A DNA stretch of 64,000 nucleotides from the NCBI GenBank assembly GCA_014649155.1, contig BMSM01000027.1, forward strand, positions 29,386 to 93,385, written 5' to 3'. Positions within the stretch are counted from its first letter, which is position 1, and each line of letters starts with the position of its first letter. A program made the position numbers and the translations under genes. Below, one piece after another: positions 53,201 through 61,823 of the stretch. The stretch comes from Streptomyces griseoviridis. GTDB lineage: Bacteria > Actinomycetota > Actinomycetes > Streptomycetales > Streptomycetaceae. Below the pieces are notes generated by a model. That model did no database searches. It was not told the origin of the DNA and saw only the letters and a program-made list of their open reading frames with translations.

Positions 53201-54444
53201 AAGTCCAGCAGGGAGTTGACCAGCTTGCCCAGGCGCAGTCCGTTGCGGTGGACGACGTCCAGTTCCTCCCGTACCTGCGGGTCGGCGCCGGCCAGCCGGG
53301 TCCGCAGCTCCTCCACCGGGCCCATGATCAGCGTCAGGGGGGTGCGGAACTCGTGGCTGATGTTGGAGAAGAAGGCGGTCTTGGCCCGGTCCAGCTCCGC
53401 GAGTTCCTCGGCCCGCCGCTGCTGGGCCTCGTAACTGCGGGCGCTGGCGATGCCCGCCGCGACATGGCCCGCGGTCAGCTCGACGAACCCGCGGTAGGCG
53501 TCGTCCAGGGCCCGGTAGCGGTTCAGTCCGGCCACCAGGAACCCGTACGGCGTCCCGCCCCGCTGGAGCAGCGGCAGCACCAGCGCCCGCGTGGGGGGCA
53601 GCGGCCACTCACCGGCCGGGAGCGCGTCGGCGAACGGGGTGTCGCCCAGCTCCACCAGCACCGGCTCGCCGTGGGCCAGCGGCGCGACCGGCCACACGCC
53701 GGAGCCGTCGGCGGGCAGGGTCGGCGGCGCGGCCGGGTGGCCCGCGGCCACGCCGGTGGCGTCCGCGAGCCGGGCACCGCCACCGGCGTCCGCGAGGTAG
53801 GTCAGGGTGAAGGGCAGGTCGCGCTTGTTCCGGGCGAGCTGCTGGTTGGCGAAGGCGAGCCACTCCTGCTCGGTGCGGACGACGCTGGGGTCGGAGCCGA
53901 GGTCACGCAGGGTCGTCATCCGGCGCTCGCCGATGACCCGCTCGGTGTCCTCGCTGACCACGCAGAGCATGCCGACCACGGTGCCGTCGTCGTCGCGCAG
54001 CGGGCTGTAGGAGAAGGTGTGGTAGCTCTCCTCCGTGTAGCCGGACCGCTCCAGGAACAGCAGCAGGCCCTCGTCCCAGGTCGCCTCCCCGGTGGTCATG
54101 ACGGTGTCGATGCGCGGGCCGATGTCGTCCCAGATCTCCGCCCACACCTCGCTCGCGGGCCGTCCGAGCGCCCACGGGTACTTGGCGCCCAGGGTGTCGC
54201 GCCGGTACGCGGCGTTGCAGAAGAACGTCAGCTCCGGTCCCCACGCCATCCACATCGAGAACCGGGAGGACAGCAGGATGCTCACCGCCGTCCGCAGGGA
54301 CTGCGGCCACTGTCCCGGCGCGCCCAGCGGCGTCGCCGGCCAGTCCACCCGGGCGAGGTCCGCGCCGACCTCCCGGTCGGCACCGAACACGTCCGACCCG
54401 GGCACCGCCACGACCTCGCGCGCAGCGTCTTCCGAACGCCCCAC
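50284..54444 (-). CDS. Hybrid histidine kinase fused to PP2C phosphatase and anti-sigma ATPase
   Basis: 1386 residues from GTG 54444 (AAAGGG upstream). Domains in order: PAS (~40-170), GAF (~190-340), HisKA with H364 (NISHEFRTPLTL), HATPase_c (N-box N482, G-boxes near 511 and 540), receiver with phospho-Asp D687 (LVISDVMMPG), PAS (~765-880), GAF (~890-1025), SpoIIE/PP2C (~1045-1258; GGDWYD at 1063-1068, VGDCVGRGLE, YDDDVALL) and a C-terminal RsbW-like HATPase_c_2 (~1270-1386; LVAVGEACANAIEHG). One protein thus holds a phosphorelay, a phosphatase and a Ser kinase, followed by a coupled STAS gene. Confidence 0.92.
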   Translation of the reverse strand: MGRSEDAAREVVAVPGSDVFGADREVGADLARVDWPATPLGAPGQWPQSLRTAVSILLSSRFSMWMAWGPELTFFCNAAYRRDTLGAKYPWALGRPASEVWAEIWDDIGPRIDTVMTTGEATWDEGLLLFLERSGYTEESYHTFSYSPLRDDDGTVVGMLCVVSEDTERVIGERRMTTLRDLGSDPSVVRTEQEWLAFANQQLARNKRDLPFTLTYLADAGGGARLADATGVAAGHPAAPPTLPADGSGVWPVAPLAHGEPVLVELGDTPFADALPAGEWPLPPTRALVLPLLQRGGTPYGFLVAGLNRYRALDDAYRGFVELTAGHVAAGIASARSYEAQQRRAEELAELDRAKTAFFSNISHEFRTPLTLIMGPVEELRTRLAGADPQVREELDVVHRNGLRLGKLVNSLLDFSRIEAGRMQARYEPADLAVVTADLASVFRSAVDKAGLRFRIDCDRLPEPVYIDRGMWEKVVLNLLSNALKFTFDGSIRVAVRAEDAHAVVTVADSGIGVPAAEMPRLFERFHRIENARSRSNEGSGIGLALVKELVTLHGGSITADSTEGEGTCFTVRLPFGSAHLPAEALAPAADGHAATSADPFVQEALRWLPDEVSGDARTTATAADPSGYATAPAVATRVLVADDNADMREYLTRLLDGAGYLVDTAVDGLAALEAVRAGAPDLVISDVMMPGLDGLGLVAALRTDPRTASVPVVLLSARAGQEASIEGLRAGADDYLVKPFAAAELLARVRANVELARLRNHQARWRKALVDSLQEAFFVCDEDGAVIEINTAFTNTLGYGPEGLPYRPVHPWWPDAVADPEAHREVGDAFAQLLNNPKGSYTIPVTHRDGHRLWVTATFNQAQDPDTGRRVTVGTFRDVTAEHYAVQRKSAQAALSMRLTQATSLPEALAGSLAELKTLWRAECVLAAVATAGQDMSVTATDAGLRWADLPAERRERLTSWLDRPLLTPVEDGTGAGITVGHPEGTMVLWIDLGEQRPFTGEDQLLLSLLAGQLAQGLSRAHQIDQQRETAIALQRAILGPADLPDGFAVRYEPATRPLEVGGDWYDTVRLPDGRIGIVVGDCVGRGLEAATVMGQLRSACRALLLQDSSPAQTLMALDHFAAGVPGAMCTTVFCGVLDPVTGNLTYSSAGHPPGILTHPDGTLVLLDEGRSVPLAVRPGRARPEGTCTVPARATLLLYTDGLVERRRRPLTAGIDQAGEAVQAGRDAAVDDLATQVMKRLAPADGYDDDVALLLYRHPAPLDMAFPAESAQLAPVRKALRSWLAQCELPPHTVQNVLVAVGEACANAIEHGHRDAPGDTVRLRAEALVDDLRLTVADTGRWKTPQPEANAHRGRGVALMRALMHQVTITSGAAGTTVDMHTRIA

Positions 54445-54712
54445 TGGACACCCTTTCCCTCGCACCGCCCGAACCGGCAGCCGCCCACCGGGGGTCGTCG
54501 GCCGGCTCTGCCGGACGCCCGCACCGTCGTCCCGGAACAGCACTGCGGGGGACCGTCCGCACCGTCCTCGCCTGCCCCTGTCGCCGCCGCTGCCTGCGGG
54601 GACCTCGGGGGGATCGCCGGCCACGCGCGTCGGCTTCGTAGGATAAGCCAGGCGCCGGCACGTGCCGAAGGCAGGGGAAGAGGATGCGACAGAGACGACG
54701 CAGGGGGAGACG

Positions 54713-56029
54713 ATGACGGTGAGCCCCGTGCGGACCGTCCCGGAGGCATCCGCCGACGAGGCCGCGCGGCTCGCCGCCGTCCGTCGCTACCGGATACTCG
54801 ACACGCCGCCCGACGGCGCCTTCGACCGGATCGCCGCGCTGGCCGCGCGCCTCTTCGACGCGCCCATGGCCACCGTCTCGATCGTCGACACCGACCGGGT
54901 GTGGTTCAAGGCCGTCCACGGCCTCCAGGGCGTCACCGAGATCGACCGCGGGCCTGGCCTGTGCGCCTCCGCCATCCTCCGCGGCGAGCCCTACGTGGTG
55001 CCCGACGCCGGTGCCGACGCGGGCGCGTTCGCCGACCCCCTGGTCCGGGGCGAGCCGGGGGTCAGGTTCTACGCCGCCGCGCCGATCACCACGGCCGACG
55101 GGCAGCGCCTGGGCACCGTCGACGTCCTGGACACCAGGCCCCGCCGCCCCACCGAGGACCAGCTCCAGGCCCTGCAGGACCTGGCCGCCCTCGTCATGGA
55201 CGAGCTGGAACTGCGGCTGTCGGCCATGCGCACGGTCGCCGCCGAGCGCGAGCGGCGGGCCGAGGCCGAACGCCTGGCCCGTGCCCTCCAGCGCACCCTG
55301 CTGCCGCCCGCCCTGCCCGAGGTACCCGGTCTGCACGCCGCCGCGGCTTACCACACGGCATCCCCGGACGAGGTCGGCGGCGACTTCTACGACCTGTTCC
55401 CGCTGAACGACGGCCGGTGGGCGTTCTTCCTGGGCGATGTGTGCGGCAAGGGCGCGGACGCCGCCGCGCTGACCTCGCTGACCCGCTACACCCTGCGCGC
55501 CGCCGCCATCTACGACCCGGACCCGTGCGCCGCCCTCGCCAACCTGGACGCGGTCCTCAAGGGCGAGTACCAGGGCAGCGACCCGCGCTACTGCACGGCC
55601 GTCTTCGGCGTGCTGCGGCCGCTGCCGGACGGGTCCCACGCCATCACCCTGGCCGGCGGCGGGCACCCCTCCGCCCTGGCCGTCCGCGGGGACGGCTCGG
55701 TGGAACCGATCTCCACGATGGGCGGCCAGCTGGTCGGGATGCTGCCCGATCCGCAGTTCGTACGGACCAGTACGCGTCTGCGGCCCGGCGAGAGCCTCCT
55801 GCTGTACACGGACGGCCTCACGGAGGCGCGTACCGCCGGGGGCACAATGCTGGGGGAGGACGGTCTCACGCGCCGGCTGACCGCCACCGCCCCCCGCACG
55901 GCGCACGAACTGCTGGACTCGGTCGAGGGGCTGCTGCGGCAGCTGGGTGACGGCGTCAGCGACGACACCGCCCTGCTCGCCCTCTCTGTACCCCCACCCC
56001 CCACGCCCCGTATTCAGGAGAACCGGTGA
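54713..56029 (+). CDS. GAF-SpoIIE (PP2C) phosphatase
   Basis: 438 residues, ATG 54713 after GGGGGAGACG. N-terminal GAF domain (about 20-170; RYRILDTPPDGAFDRIAALAARLF is the typical lead) and SpoIIE domain (about 195-430) with VGGDFYDLF, FLGDVCGKGADAAALTSLTRY and SDDTALLAL. Divergent from the hybrid kinase, and coupled by GTGA to a STAS gene, its likely substrate. Confidence 0.92.
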   Translation: MTVSPVRTVPEASADEAARLAAVRRYRILDTPPDGAFDRIAALAARLFDAPMATVSIVDTDRVWFKAVHGLQGVTEIDRGPGLCASAILRGEPYVVPDAGADAGAFADPLVRGEPGVRFYAAAPITTADGQRLGTVDVLDTRPRRPTEDQLQALQDLAALVMDELELRLSAMRTVAAERERRAEAERLARALQRTLLPPALPEVPGLHAAAAYHTASPDEVGGDFYDLFPLNDGRWAFFLGDVCGKGADAAALTSLTRYTLRAAAIYDPDPCAALANLDAVLKGEYQGSDPRYCTAVFGVLRPLPDGSHAITLAGGGHPSALAVRGDGSVEPISTMGGQLVGMLPDPQFVRTSTRLRPGESLLLYTDGLTEARTAGGTMLGEDGLTRRLTATAPRTAHELLDSVEGLLRQLGDGVSDDTALLALSVPPPPTPRIQENR

Positions 56030-56385
56030 TCGAGAACGAACACCTGCTGACCGTCACTCCGCACCAGATGCCCGCGGGGCCCCTGGTCCTGCGGGTCACG
56101 GGAGAGCTGGACCACCACAGCGCCCCGCTCCTGTCCCGGGCGGTGGACGACGCCGCCTTCGACGACACCGGTGTGGTCCTGGACCTGTCCGGCCTGACCT
56201 ACTGCGACTCCACCGGCATCACCGTGCTCATCGGCGCCTACCAGCGGTCGCAGCGGACCGGTGCCCCGCTCATCCTGGCCGGGGTCAACCCGGACCAGAT
56301 GCGCGTCTTCACCGTCGTGGGGCTCGACCAGGTCTTCACCTTCCACCCCAGCACCGAGGCGGCCGTGGCGGCGCTGGCGAAGTGA
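56026..56385 (+). CDS. STAS-domain anti-sigma factor antagonist
   Basis: 119 residues, GTG 56026 overlapping the phosphatase stop, with CAGGAG upstream. STAS core: LRVTGELDHHSAPLLSRAVD, VVLDLSGLTYCDSTGITVLIGAY with the phospho-Ser in DSTG. Works with the preceding phosphatase and probably with the convergent HATPase at 56460. Confidence 0.9.
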   Translation: MIENEHLLTVTPHQMPAGPLVLRVTGELDHHSAPLLSRAVDDAAFDDTGVVLDLSGLTYCDSTGITVLIGAYQRSQRTGAPLILAGVNPDQMRVFTVVGLDQVFTFHPSTEAAVAALAK

Positions 56386-56459
56386 CCGGGCGGCCCGCCC
56401 GGCCCACGGCGCGGGGGCGGCGCGCCCCGAAGCGCGCGGCCCGGCCGTACACGCCGGCC

Positions 56460-56918
56460 TCAGGCGGCGGGCCCGCCCAGCGCGATCCGCGCGGTGACGC
56501 GCTTGCCGGTCGGCTCGCGCCGGATGTCGACGTCCTGGCAGAGCGCGGCGACGATCTCCAGGCCGTGCTGTCCCACCCGGCCGGGGTCGGCGGGCCGGGG
56601 GACCGGCAGGGTGCTGCCGCCGTCCCGCACGGTGACGGAGAGCAGGTCGCCGGTCCGGGCCAGGACCAGTTCCACGGGACCGGCCCCGTACTTGACCGCG
56701 TTGGTCACCAACTCGCTCACCACCAGCTGGACGGTGCCCGTCGCGCCCGGCGGCAGCGGGCGGTCCCGGTCCCGCTGGGTCTCGGCGAGGTACTCCGCCG
56801 CGAAGCCGCGTGCCTCGGCGATGCGCACGGTGTCCCGCCCGAACGTCCGCGAGACCTCCCGCGGTCCGGTTCCCTCCGGTGTACGGCCGGTCAAGCCGTT
56901 CAGTCCGGTTTCCCCCAT
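56460..56918 (-). CDS. RsbW-like ATP-binding regulatory protein
   Basis: 152 residues from ATG 56918; an in-frame GTG lies 15 bases upstream. HATPase_c_2 domain with N-box LVVSELVTNAVKYG, LSVTVRDGGS and GQHGLEIVAALCQDVDIR. It is convergent with the GAF-PP2C/STAS pair, completing a possible partner-switching triad of phosphatase, antagonist and kinase. Confidence 0.87.
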   Translation of the reverse strand: MGETGLNGLTGRTPEGTGPREVSRTFGRDTVRIAEARGFAAEYLAETQRDRDRPLPPGATGTVQLVVSELVTNAVKYGAGPVELVLARTGDLLSVTVRDGGSTLPVPRPADPGRVGQHGLEIVAALCQDVDIRREPTGKRVTARIALGGPAA

Positions 56919-57089
56919 ACCAACCGTCACATTACCCCCGTGTGCTGCAGGGCACGCTGACGTCTCCCGCGCCCCAGGAACATCTGTCGTTCCCACAGTA
57001 GTTCCATGGGTCACGCGCCACCGCGCTCGGTCCAGGGGAGCGGGTGCCCGGAGATGAGGCCGGTATGGCTGCGGTCTCCCGCGACACGC

Positions 57090-57202
57090 GAATGTTTCGG
57101 TGCGGACGGCGATTCTTGCGGGAAGTCTTGACGCCGTGTGCCGGTGCCCCGATATTCGGGTTGCTCGACACTCCGGCAAGCGTTCGATATCACGAACGTG
57201 CG
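57090..57202 (+). promoter_or_regulatory. Conserved promoter module of the GH62 gene
   Basis: Ungapped counterpart of 12701-12813. Blocks: GAATGTTTCGG (57090), TTGACG (57128), GCTCGACA (57163) and CGAACGTGCG (57193). CGTTCG-ATATCA-CGAACG (57181-57198) is a perfect 6-bp inverted repeat. GATATT at 57151 is a possible -10, 17 bases after TTGACG. The module ends about 80 bases before the gene start. Confidence 0.7.
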
Positions 57203-57282
57203 CCGCCCTGTGTGTCATGTTCTCGTCAAGGCCGGTCGACGGGGTCGGCCGGAACCGTCTACTCAGGATCGGGGAAGCCCCT

Positions 57283-58707
57283 ATGCGCAGAGGAAGTTCC
57301 CGCCGAAGGCGTCCGTCCGGAACGCTCGCCGCCGTGGTCGCGGTCCTTGCCGCGCTGGCGGCGATGCTCGCCGCCGTCCCGGCCCAGGCGGCGTCCACCG
57401 GCGCCCTGCGCGGCGCCGGGTCGGGCCGCTGTCTCGACGTGCCGGGCGCGAGCCAGACCGACGGCACGTACCTCCAGCTGTACGACTGCTGGGGCGGGAC
57501 CAACCAGCAGTGGACGCTGACGGACAGCAACCAGTTGACCGTGTACGGCGGCAAGTGCCTGGACGTTCCCGGTCACGCCACCGCACCCGGCACCCGGGTG
57601 CAGATCTGGGGTTGCTCCGGCGGCGCCAACCAGCAGTGGCGGGTCACCTCCGGCGGCACGGTGGTCGGCGTGGAGTCCGGGCTGTGCCTGGAGGCCACCG
57701 GCGGCGGCACGGCCAACGGCACGACCGTGGGGATCGGGACGTGTGACGGCGGCAGCGACCAGAAGTGGTCCGGCCTGACCGGGACCCCGCCGACGGACGG
57801 CCCGTGCGCCCTCCCGTCGTCGTACCGCTGGGCGTCGACGGGCGTGCTCGCGCAGCCGGCGAACGGCTGGGCCGCCCTGAAGGACTTCACCACCGTGACG
57901 CACAACGGCAAGCACCTGGTCTACGCGTCGAACGTGTCGGGATCGTCGTACGGCTCGATGATGTTCAGCCCGTTCACCAATTGGTCGGACATGGCGTCGG
58001 CCGGCCAGACCGGGATGAACCAGGCCGCGGTGGCGCCCACGCTGTTCTACTTCGCGCCGAAGAACATCTGGGTGCTGGCGTACCAGTGGGGCGCCTCGCC
58101 CTTCGTCTACCGCACGTCCAGTGACCCCACCAACCCCAACGGCTGGTCCGCTCCGCAGCCGCTGTTCACCGGGAGCATCTCCGGCTCCGACACCGGGCCG
58201 ATCGACCAGACCCTGATCGCCGACGGGCAGAACATGTACCTGTTCTTCGCCGGTGACAACGGCAAGATCTACCGGGCGAGCATGCCGATCGGGAACTTCC
58301 CGGGCAGCTTCGGCTCGTCGTACACGACGGTCATGAGCGACACGAAGGCCAACCTGTTCGAAGCGGTCCAGGTCTACAAGGTCCAGGGCCAGAACCAGTA
58401 CCTCATGATCGTCGAGGCGATGGGGGCGAACGGGCGTTACTTCCGCTCCTTCACGGCCACCGGTCTGAGCGGCTCGTGGACCCCGCAGGCCGCGAGCGAG
58501 AGCAACCCCTTCGCGGGCAAGGCCAACAGCGGCGCCACCTGGACCAACGACATCAGCCACGGCGACCTGGTCCGCGACAACCCCGACCAGACCATGACCG
58601 TCGACCCCTGCAATCTGCGCCTCCTCTACCAGGGCAAGTCCCCCACCGCGGGCGGCCCCTACGACCAGCTCCCGTGGCGGCCGGGCCTCCTCACCCTCCA
58701 GCGCTGA
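57283..58707 (+). CDS. Secreted GH62 alpha-L-arabinofuranosidase with N-terminal ricin-type (CBM13) domain
   Basis: 474 residues, ATG 57283. Basic N-region and Sec signal ending near AQAAST (residue 38). A CBM13 trefoil (about 40-165) with three QxW repeats (NQQW, NQQW, DQKW) precedes a GH62 domain (about 175-474; LPSSYRWASTGVLAQPANGW, HLVYASNVSGSSYGSMMFSPF, SDTGPIDQTLIADGQNMYLFFAGDNG). It removes arabinose side chains from arabinoxylan and would assist the GH10 xylanase encoded at 14 kb. The architecture resembles the S. lividans AbfB type. It shares its promoter module with the GH6 gene. Confidence 0.93.
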   Translation: MRRGSSRRRRPSGTLAAVVAVLAALAAMLAAVPAQAASTGALRGAGSGRCLDVPGASQTDGTYLQLYDCWGGTNQQWTLTDSNQLTVYGGKCLDVPGHATAPGTRVQIWGCSGGANQQWRVTSGGTVVGVESGLCLEATGGGTANGTTVGIGTCDGGSDQKWSGLTGTPPTDGPCALPSSYRWASTGVLAQPANGWAALKDFTTVTHNGKHLVYASNVSGSSYGSMMFSPFTNWSDMASAGQTGMNQAAVAPTLFYFAPKNIWVLAYQWGASPFVYRTSSDPTNPNGWSAPQPLFTGSISGSDTGPIDQTLIADGQNMYLFFAGDNGKIYRASMPIGNFPGSFGSSYTTVMSDTKANLFEAVQVYKVQGQNQYLMIVEAMGANGRYFRSFTATGLSGSWTPQAASESNPFAGKANSGATWTNDISHGDLVRDNPDQTMTVDPCNLRLLYQGKSPTAGGPYDQLPWRPGLLTLQR

Positions 58708-58729
58708 CCTCCCCGCGGCGCCCGGACGG

Positions 58730-58757
58730 AACCCCGGCCCCTTCGGTGGCCGGGGTT
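58730..58757 (+). terminator. Hairpin terminator after the GH62 gene
   Basis: AACCCCGGCC (58730-58739) pairs perfectly with GGCCGGGGTT (58748-58757) around an eight-base loop, 23 bases after the stop. Confidence 0.75.
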
Positions 58758-58875
58758 CTCCGCGCGCCCGGGAGGAACGGCGGCTTCCGGCCAGATGATC
58801 CCCGGCATCGTTGCCCCAGGCATCTAGTGCGGGAAGCATGGAGGCACGGCACCCCCCACCGTCGCGGAGGCAGGC

Positions 58876-60105
58876 ATGACCGAGACCTTTTCGCACACCC
58901 CGGACGACCTCGCCGCATTCCCGATGCCCAGAGCCGCCGGGTGTCCCTTCGACCCACCCCCCGCCCTGCGGACCCGGCAGTCGGACGCCCCCCTCTCCCG
59001 GGTGCGGATCTGGGACGGCAGCACGCCGTGGCTGATCACCCGGCACGACCACATGCGCACCCTGCTCGCCGACCCACGGCTCAGCTCCGACGTCACCCGC
59101 CCCGGATACCCGCACCTCAGCGCCGGCGCCAAGGCCGGCAACGACGCCCGGCGCTCCTTCATCACCCTGGACGACCCCGAACACGCCCGGCTGCGCCGGA
59201 TGGTGACCGCGCCGTTCGCCATCAAGCGGATCGAAGCCCTGCGGCCCGCCGTCCAGAAAATCGTCGACGACCTCATCGACGACCTGCTCGCCGGGCCGAA
59301 GCCCGCCGACCTGGTCCAGGCGTTCGCCCTGCCGGTGCCCAGCCTGGTCATCTGCGCCCTGCTCGGCGTGCCCTACGAGGACCACGACCTCTTCCAGAGC
59401 AACACCAAGGCGATCGTGCACCGCGCCTCCACCGCGGACCAGGTCGTCACGGCGCTCACCACGCTCACCGACTACCTGGACGACCTCCTCGCCGCCAAGC
59501 TGGCCCGGCCCCAGGACGACCTGCTGTCCGTCCTCGCGACCCGGCAGGTGGCCACCGGCGAGCTGTCGCGCCGGGACGCCGCCCGGACGGGCGTCCTGCT
59601 GCTCGTCGCGGGCCACGAGACCACCGCCAACATGATCGCCCTGGGCACCCTCGCGCTGCTGCGCAACCCCGACCAGCTCGACCTCCTGCGCGGCGCCGAC
59701 GACCCGAGGACGACCGCGTCCGCCGTCGAGGAACTGCTGCGCTACCTGAACATCACCCACAGCGGCCGGCGCCGCGTCGCCCTGGCCGACATCGAGATCG
59801 ACGGACAGACCATCCGCGCGGGTGACGGCCTGGTCATCGCCGGTGACATCGCCAACCGCGACCCGGCCGTCTTCCCCGACCCCGACCGGCTGGACCTCAC
59901 CCGCGACGCCCGCCGGCACGTCGCCTTCGGCTTCGGCGTCCACCAGTGCCTGGGCCAGCCCCTGGCCCGCATGGAACTCCAGGTCGTCTACGGCACCCTG
60001 TACCGGCGCGTCCCCACCCTCGCCCTGGCCACCGGCCTCGACGAGCTGGAGTTCAAACACGACGGCGTCGTCTACGGCGTCCACGAACTCCCGGTCACCT
60101 GGTAA
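58876..60105 (+). CDS. Cytochrome P450
   Basis: 409 residues, ATG 58876 behind GGAGGCAGG. I-helix oxygen motif LLLVAGHETTANM, K-helix EELLR, and heme loop HVAFGFGVHQCLGQPLAR with the ligand Cys near residue 358. It resembles the CYP105-type soluble P450s. A ferredoxin and ferredoxin reductase follow in the same operon, so the complete electron chain is encoded together. No biosynthetic cluster genes adjoin, which favours a xenobiotic or housekeeping monooxygenase, but the substrate is unknown. Confidence 0.93.
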   Translation: MTETFSHTPDDLAAFPMPRAAGCPFDPPPALRTRQSDAPLSRVRIWDGSTPWLITRHDHMRTLLADPRLSSDVTRPGYPHLSAGAKAGNDARRSFITLDDPEHARLRRMVTAPFAIKRIEALRPAVQKIVDDLIDDLLAGPKPADLVQAFALPVPSLVICALLGVPYEDHDLFQSNTKAIVHRASTADQVVTALTTLTDYLDDLLAAKLARPQDDLLSVLATRQVATGELSRRDAARTGVLLLVAGHETTANMIALGTLALLRNPDQLDLLRGADDPRTTASAVEELLRYLNITHSGRRRVALADIEIDGQTIRAGDGLVIAGDIANRDPAVFPDPDRLDLTRDARRHVAFGFGVHQCLGQPLARMELQVVYGTLYRRVPTLALATGLDELEFKHDGVVYGVHELPVTW

Positions 60106-60135
60106 CGCCCCCCCCCCGAACGGAAGCGAGCCCCC

Positions 60136-60330
60136 ATGCGCGTGGAAGTCGACCAGCCCAAGTGCGTCGCCTCCGGCCAGTGCGTCCTGCTGGCGCCCGC
60201 CGTCTTCGACCAGGACGACGACGGCATCGTCACCCTGCTCGACGCCGACCCCGGCCCCGAACACCACGCCGACGTACGGGAGTCGGCGGCGATCTGCCCG
60301 GCCGCCGCCATCCGTCTGGTGGAGAAGTGA
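60136..60330 (+). CDS. [3Fe-4S]-type ferredoxin
   Basis: 64 residues, ATG 60136. Cluster motif KCVASGQCVL and terminal ICPAAAIRLVE give three Cys ligands in the P450-associated pattern. It carries electrons from the next gene product to the P450. Its stop overlaps the reductase start (GTGA). Confidence 0.92.
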   Translation: MRVEVDQPKCVASGQCVLLAPAVFDQDDDGIVTLLDADPGPEHHADVRESAAICPAAAIRLVEK

Positions 60331-61538
60331 CCGTCGCGCCGCGGCGGGTGGTCGTCGTCGGCGCCTCGGTGGCCGGTCTCACGGCCGCCGAGACCCTCCG
60401 CAGGGAGGGGTACGACGGCTCGATCACCCTCATCGGCCGCGAACCGCACCCGCCGTACGACAGACCGCCGCTGTCCAAGCAGGTCCTGCTCGGCGACTGG
60501 CCCGCCGAGCGGGTCTTCCTGCGCCGGCCCGAGGACGTGGCGGCCCTCGGCCTGGACCTGCGGCTGGGCACCGCCGCGACCGCCCTGTCCACGGCCGCCC
60601 GCACCGTCACCCTGTCCGACGCCACCGAGACCGGCTACGACGCCCTGCTCATCGCCACCGGCGTACGGCCCCGGCGGCCCCCCGGGTACGACCTCCCCGG
60701 CACGCACGTGCTGCGCGACCTGGCGGACGCCCTCGCCCTGCGCGAGCGGATCGCGCCGGGCCGCCGGCTGGTGGTGCTGGGCGCGGGCTTCCTCGGCGCG
60801 GAGGCGGCGTCCTCGGCCAGGGCCCTCGGCGCGGAGGTGACCCTCGTCGAACCGGCCCCGGCCCCGCTCGCCCACGCCGTCGGTCCGCAGGCCGCCGCCC
60901 ACCTGGCCCGCCTCCACCGCGAGCACGGCGTCGACCTGCGCACGGGCACCAAGGTGACCGGCGTCGAGACCACCGACGGACGGGTGAGCGGGGTGCGCCT
61001 GTCGGACGGCACACGCACACCCGCCGACGACGTGCTGATCGCCGTCGGCTCCGAACCGGACACGCGCTGGCTGGAGGGCAGCGGACTGCGCCTGGCGGAC
61101 GGGGTGGTGTGCGACGCGTACTGCGCCGCGGCTCCGGGCGTGTACGCGGCCGGTGACGTGGCGCGCTGGCACAACCCGCTGTTCGGCGTCTCGATGCGGA
61201 TCGAGCACCGCACCAACGCCGCGGAGCAGGCCATGGCCGCCGCGCGCAACCTGCTCCGCCCGGAACAGGCCCGGCCGTACGCCCCGGTGCCCTACTTCTG
61301 GTCGGACCAGCACGGGGTCAGGGTGCAGGCGTTCGGCCACCTCCGCGGGCACGACGAGGCACGGGTGGTCGAAGGCGACCCGGAGGAGGGCGGCTTCCTC
61401 GTCGCCTACCGGGCCGGCCGGACGCTGACGGGCGCGCTGTCCGTGGGCCTGCCACCCAGGGCATTGCGCCGCTGGCGGACGGCGGTGGCCGGCCGCGCGG
61501 ACTGGCGCGCGGCGACCGAGGACCTCCCGGAACGGTGA
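60327..61538 (+). CDS. FAD-dependent ferredoxin reductase
   Basis: 403 residues, GTG 60327. FAD motif VVVVGASVAGLTAAETLR, YDRPPLSKQVLLG, NAD motif LVVLGAGFLGAEAASSARALG near residue 150, and GVYAAGDVARWHNP. It is of the putidaredoxin/rhodocoxin reductase family. Transfers electrons from NAD(P)H to the coupled ferredoxin. Confidence 0.93.
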   Translation: MTVAPRRVVVVGASVAGLTAAETLRREGYDGSITLIGREPHPPYDRPPLSKQVLLGDWPAERVFLRRPEDVAALGLDLRLGTAATALSTAARTVTLSDATETGYDALLIATGVRPRRPPGYDLPGTHVLRDLADALALRERIAPGRRLVVLGAGFLGAEAASSARALGAEVTLVEPAPAPLAHAVGPQAAAHLARLHREHGVDLRTGTKVTGVETTDGRVSGVRLSDGTRTPADDVLIAVGSEPDTRWLEGSGLRLADGVVCDAYCAAAPGVYAAGDVARWHNPLFGVSMRIEHRTNAAEQAMAAARNLLRPEQARPYAPVPYFWSDQHGVRVQAFGHLRGHDEARVVEGDPEEGGFLVAYRAGRTLTGALSVGLPPRALRRWRTAVAGRADWRAATEDLPER

Positions 61539-61823
61539 GGACGCCGGCCCGCCGGCCGTCCCCGGCCGGAAGGCGGCCGGGAGCGGAACGGGCTGTGGGG
61601 TGGTCGCTTCCCACCGGTGCCGGAGGGACGCCCCTGGCGGCGGGCCGGGCGGACCGCGGAGCCGCCGCACGCCTCGCCGGCCGGCTCCGGGGTGCCCTCG
61701 GCCTGCCGCTCCTGGACCCGGTCGAACCCGGACGAGTCACCGGGGGAGTGGCCGGAGTGACGAACCACCACGACGAGTGGGGAGAGCGCGTGCGGACGGA
61801 CGGGAGGAGCGGACGGGGCGCCG
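61535..61823 (+). other. Possible remnant or 5' part of a hypothetical gene
   Basis: GTG 61535 overlaps the reductase stop and opens a frame with coding-like base use to about 61800 (LAGRLRGALGLPLLDPVEPG, VTNHHDEWGERVRTDG), after which good coding bias moves to the frame that starts at 61824. Either a separate small gene or one gene with a frameshift. Confidence 0.3.

Noticed and set aside
58876..61538. P450 operon as part of a natural-product cluster
   Set aside because: No core biosynthetic, tailoring or transport genes of a cluster in the neighbouring sequence.
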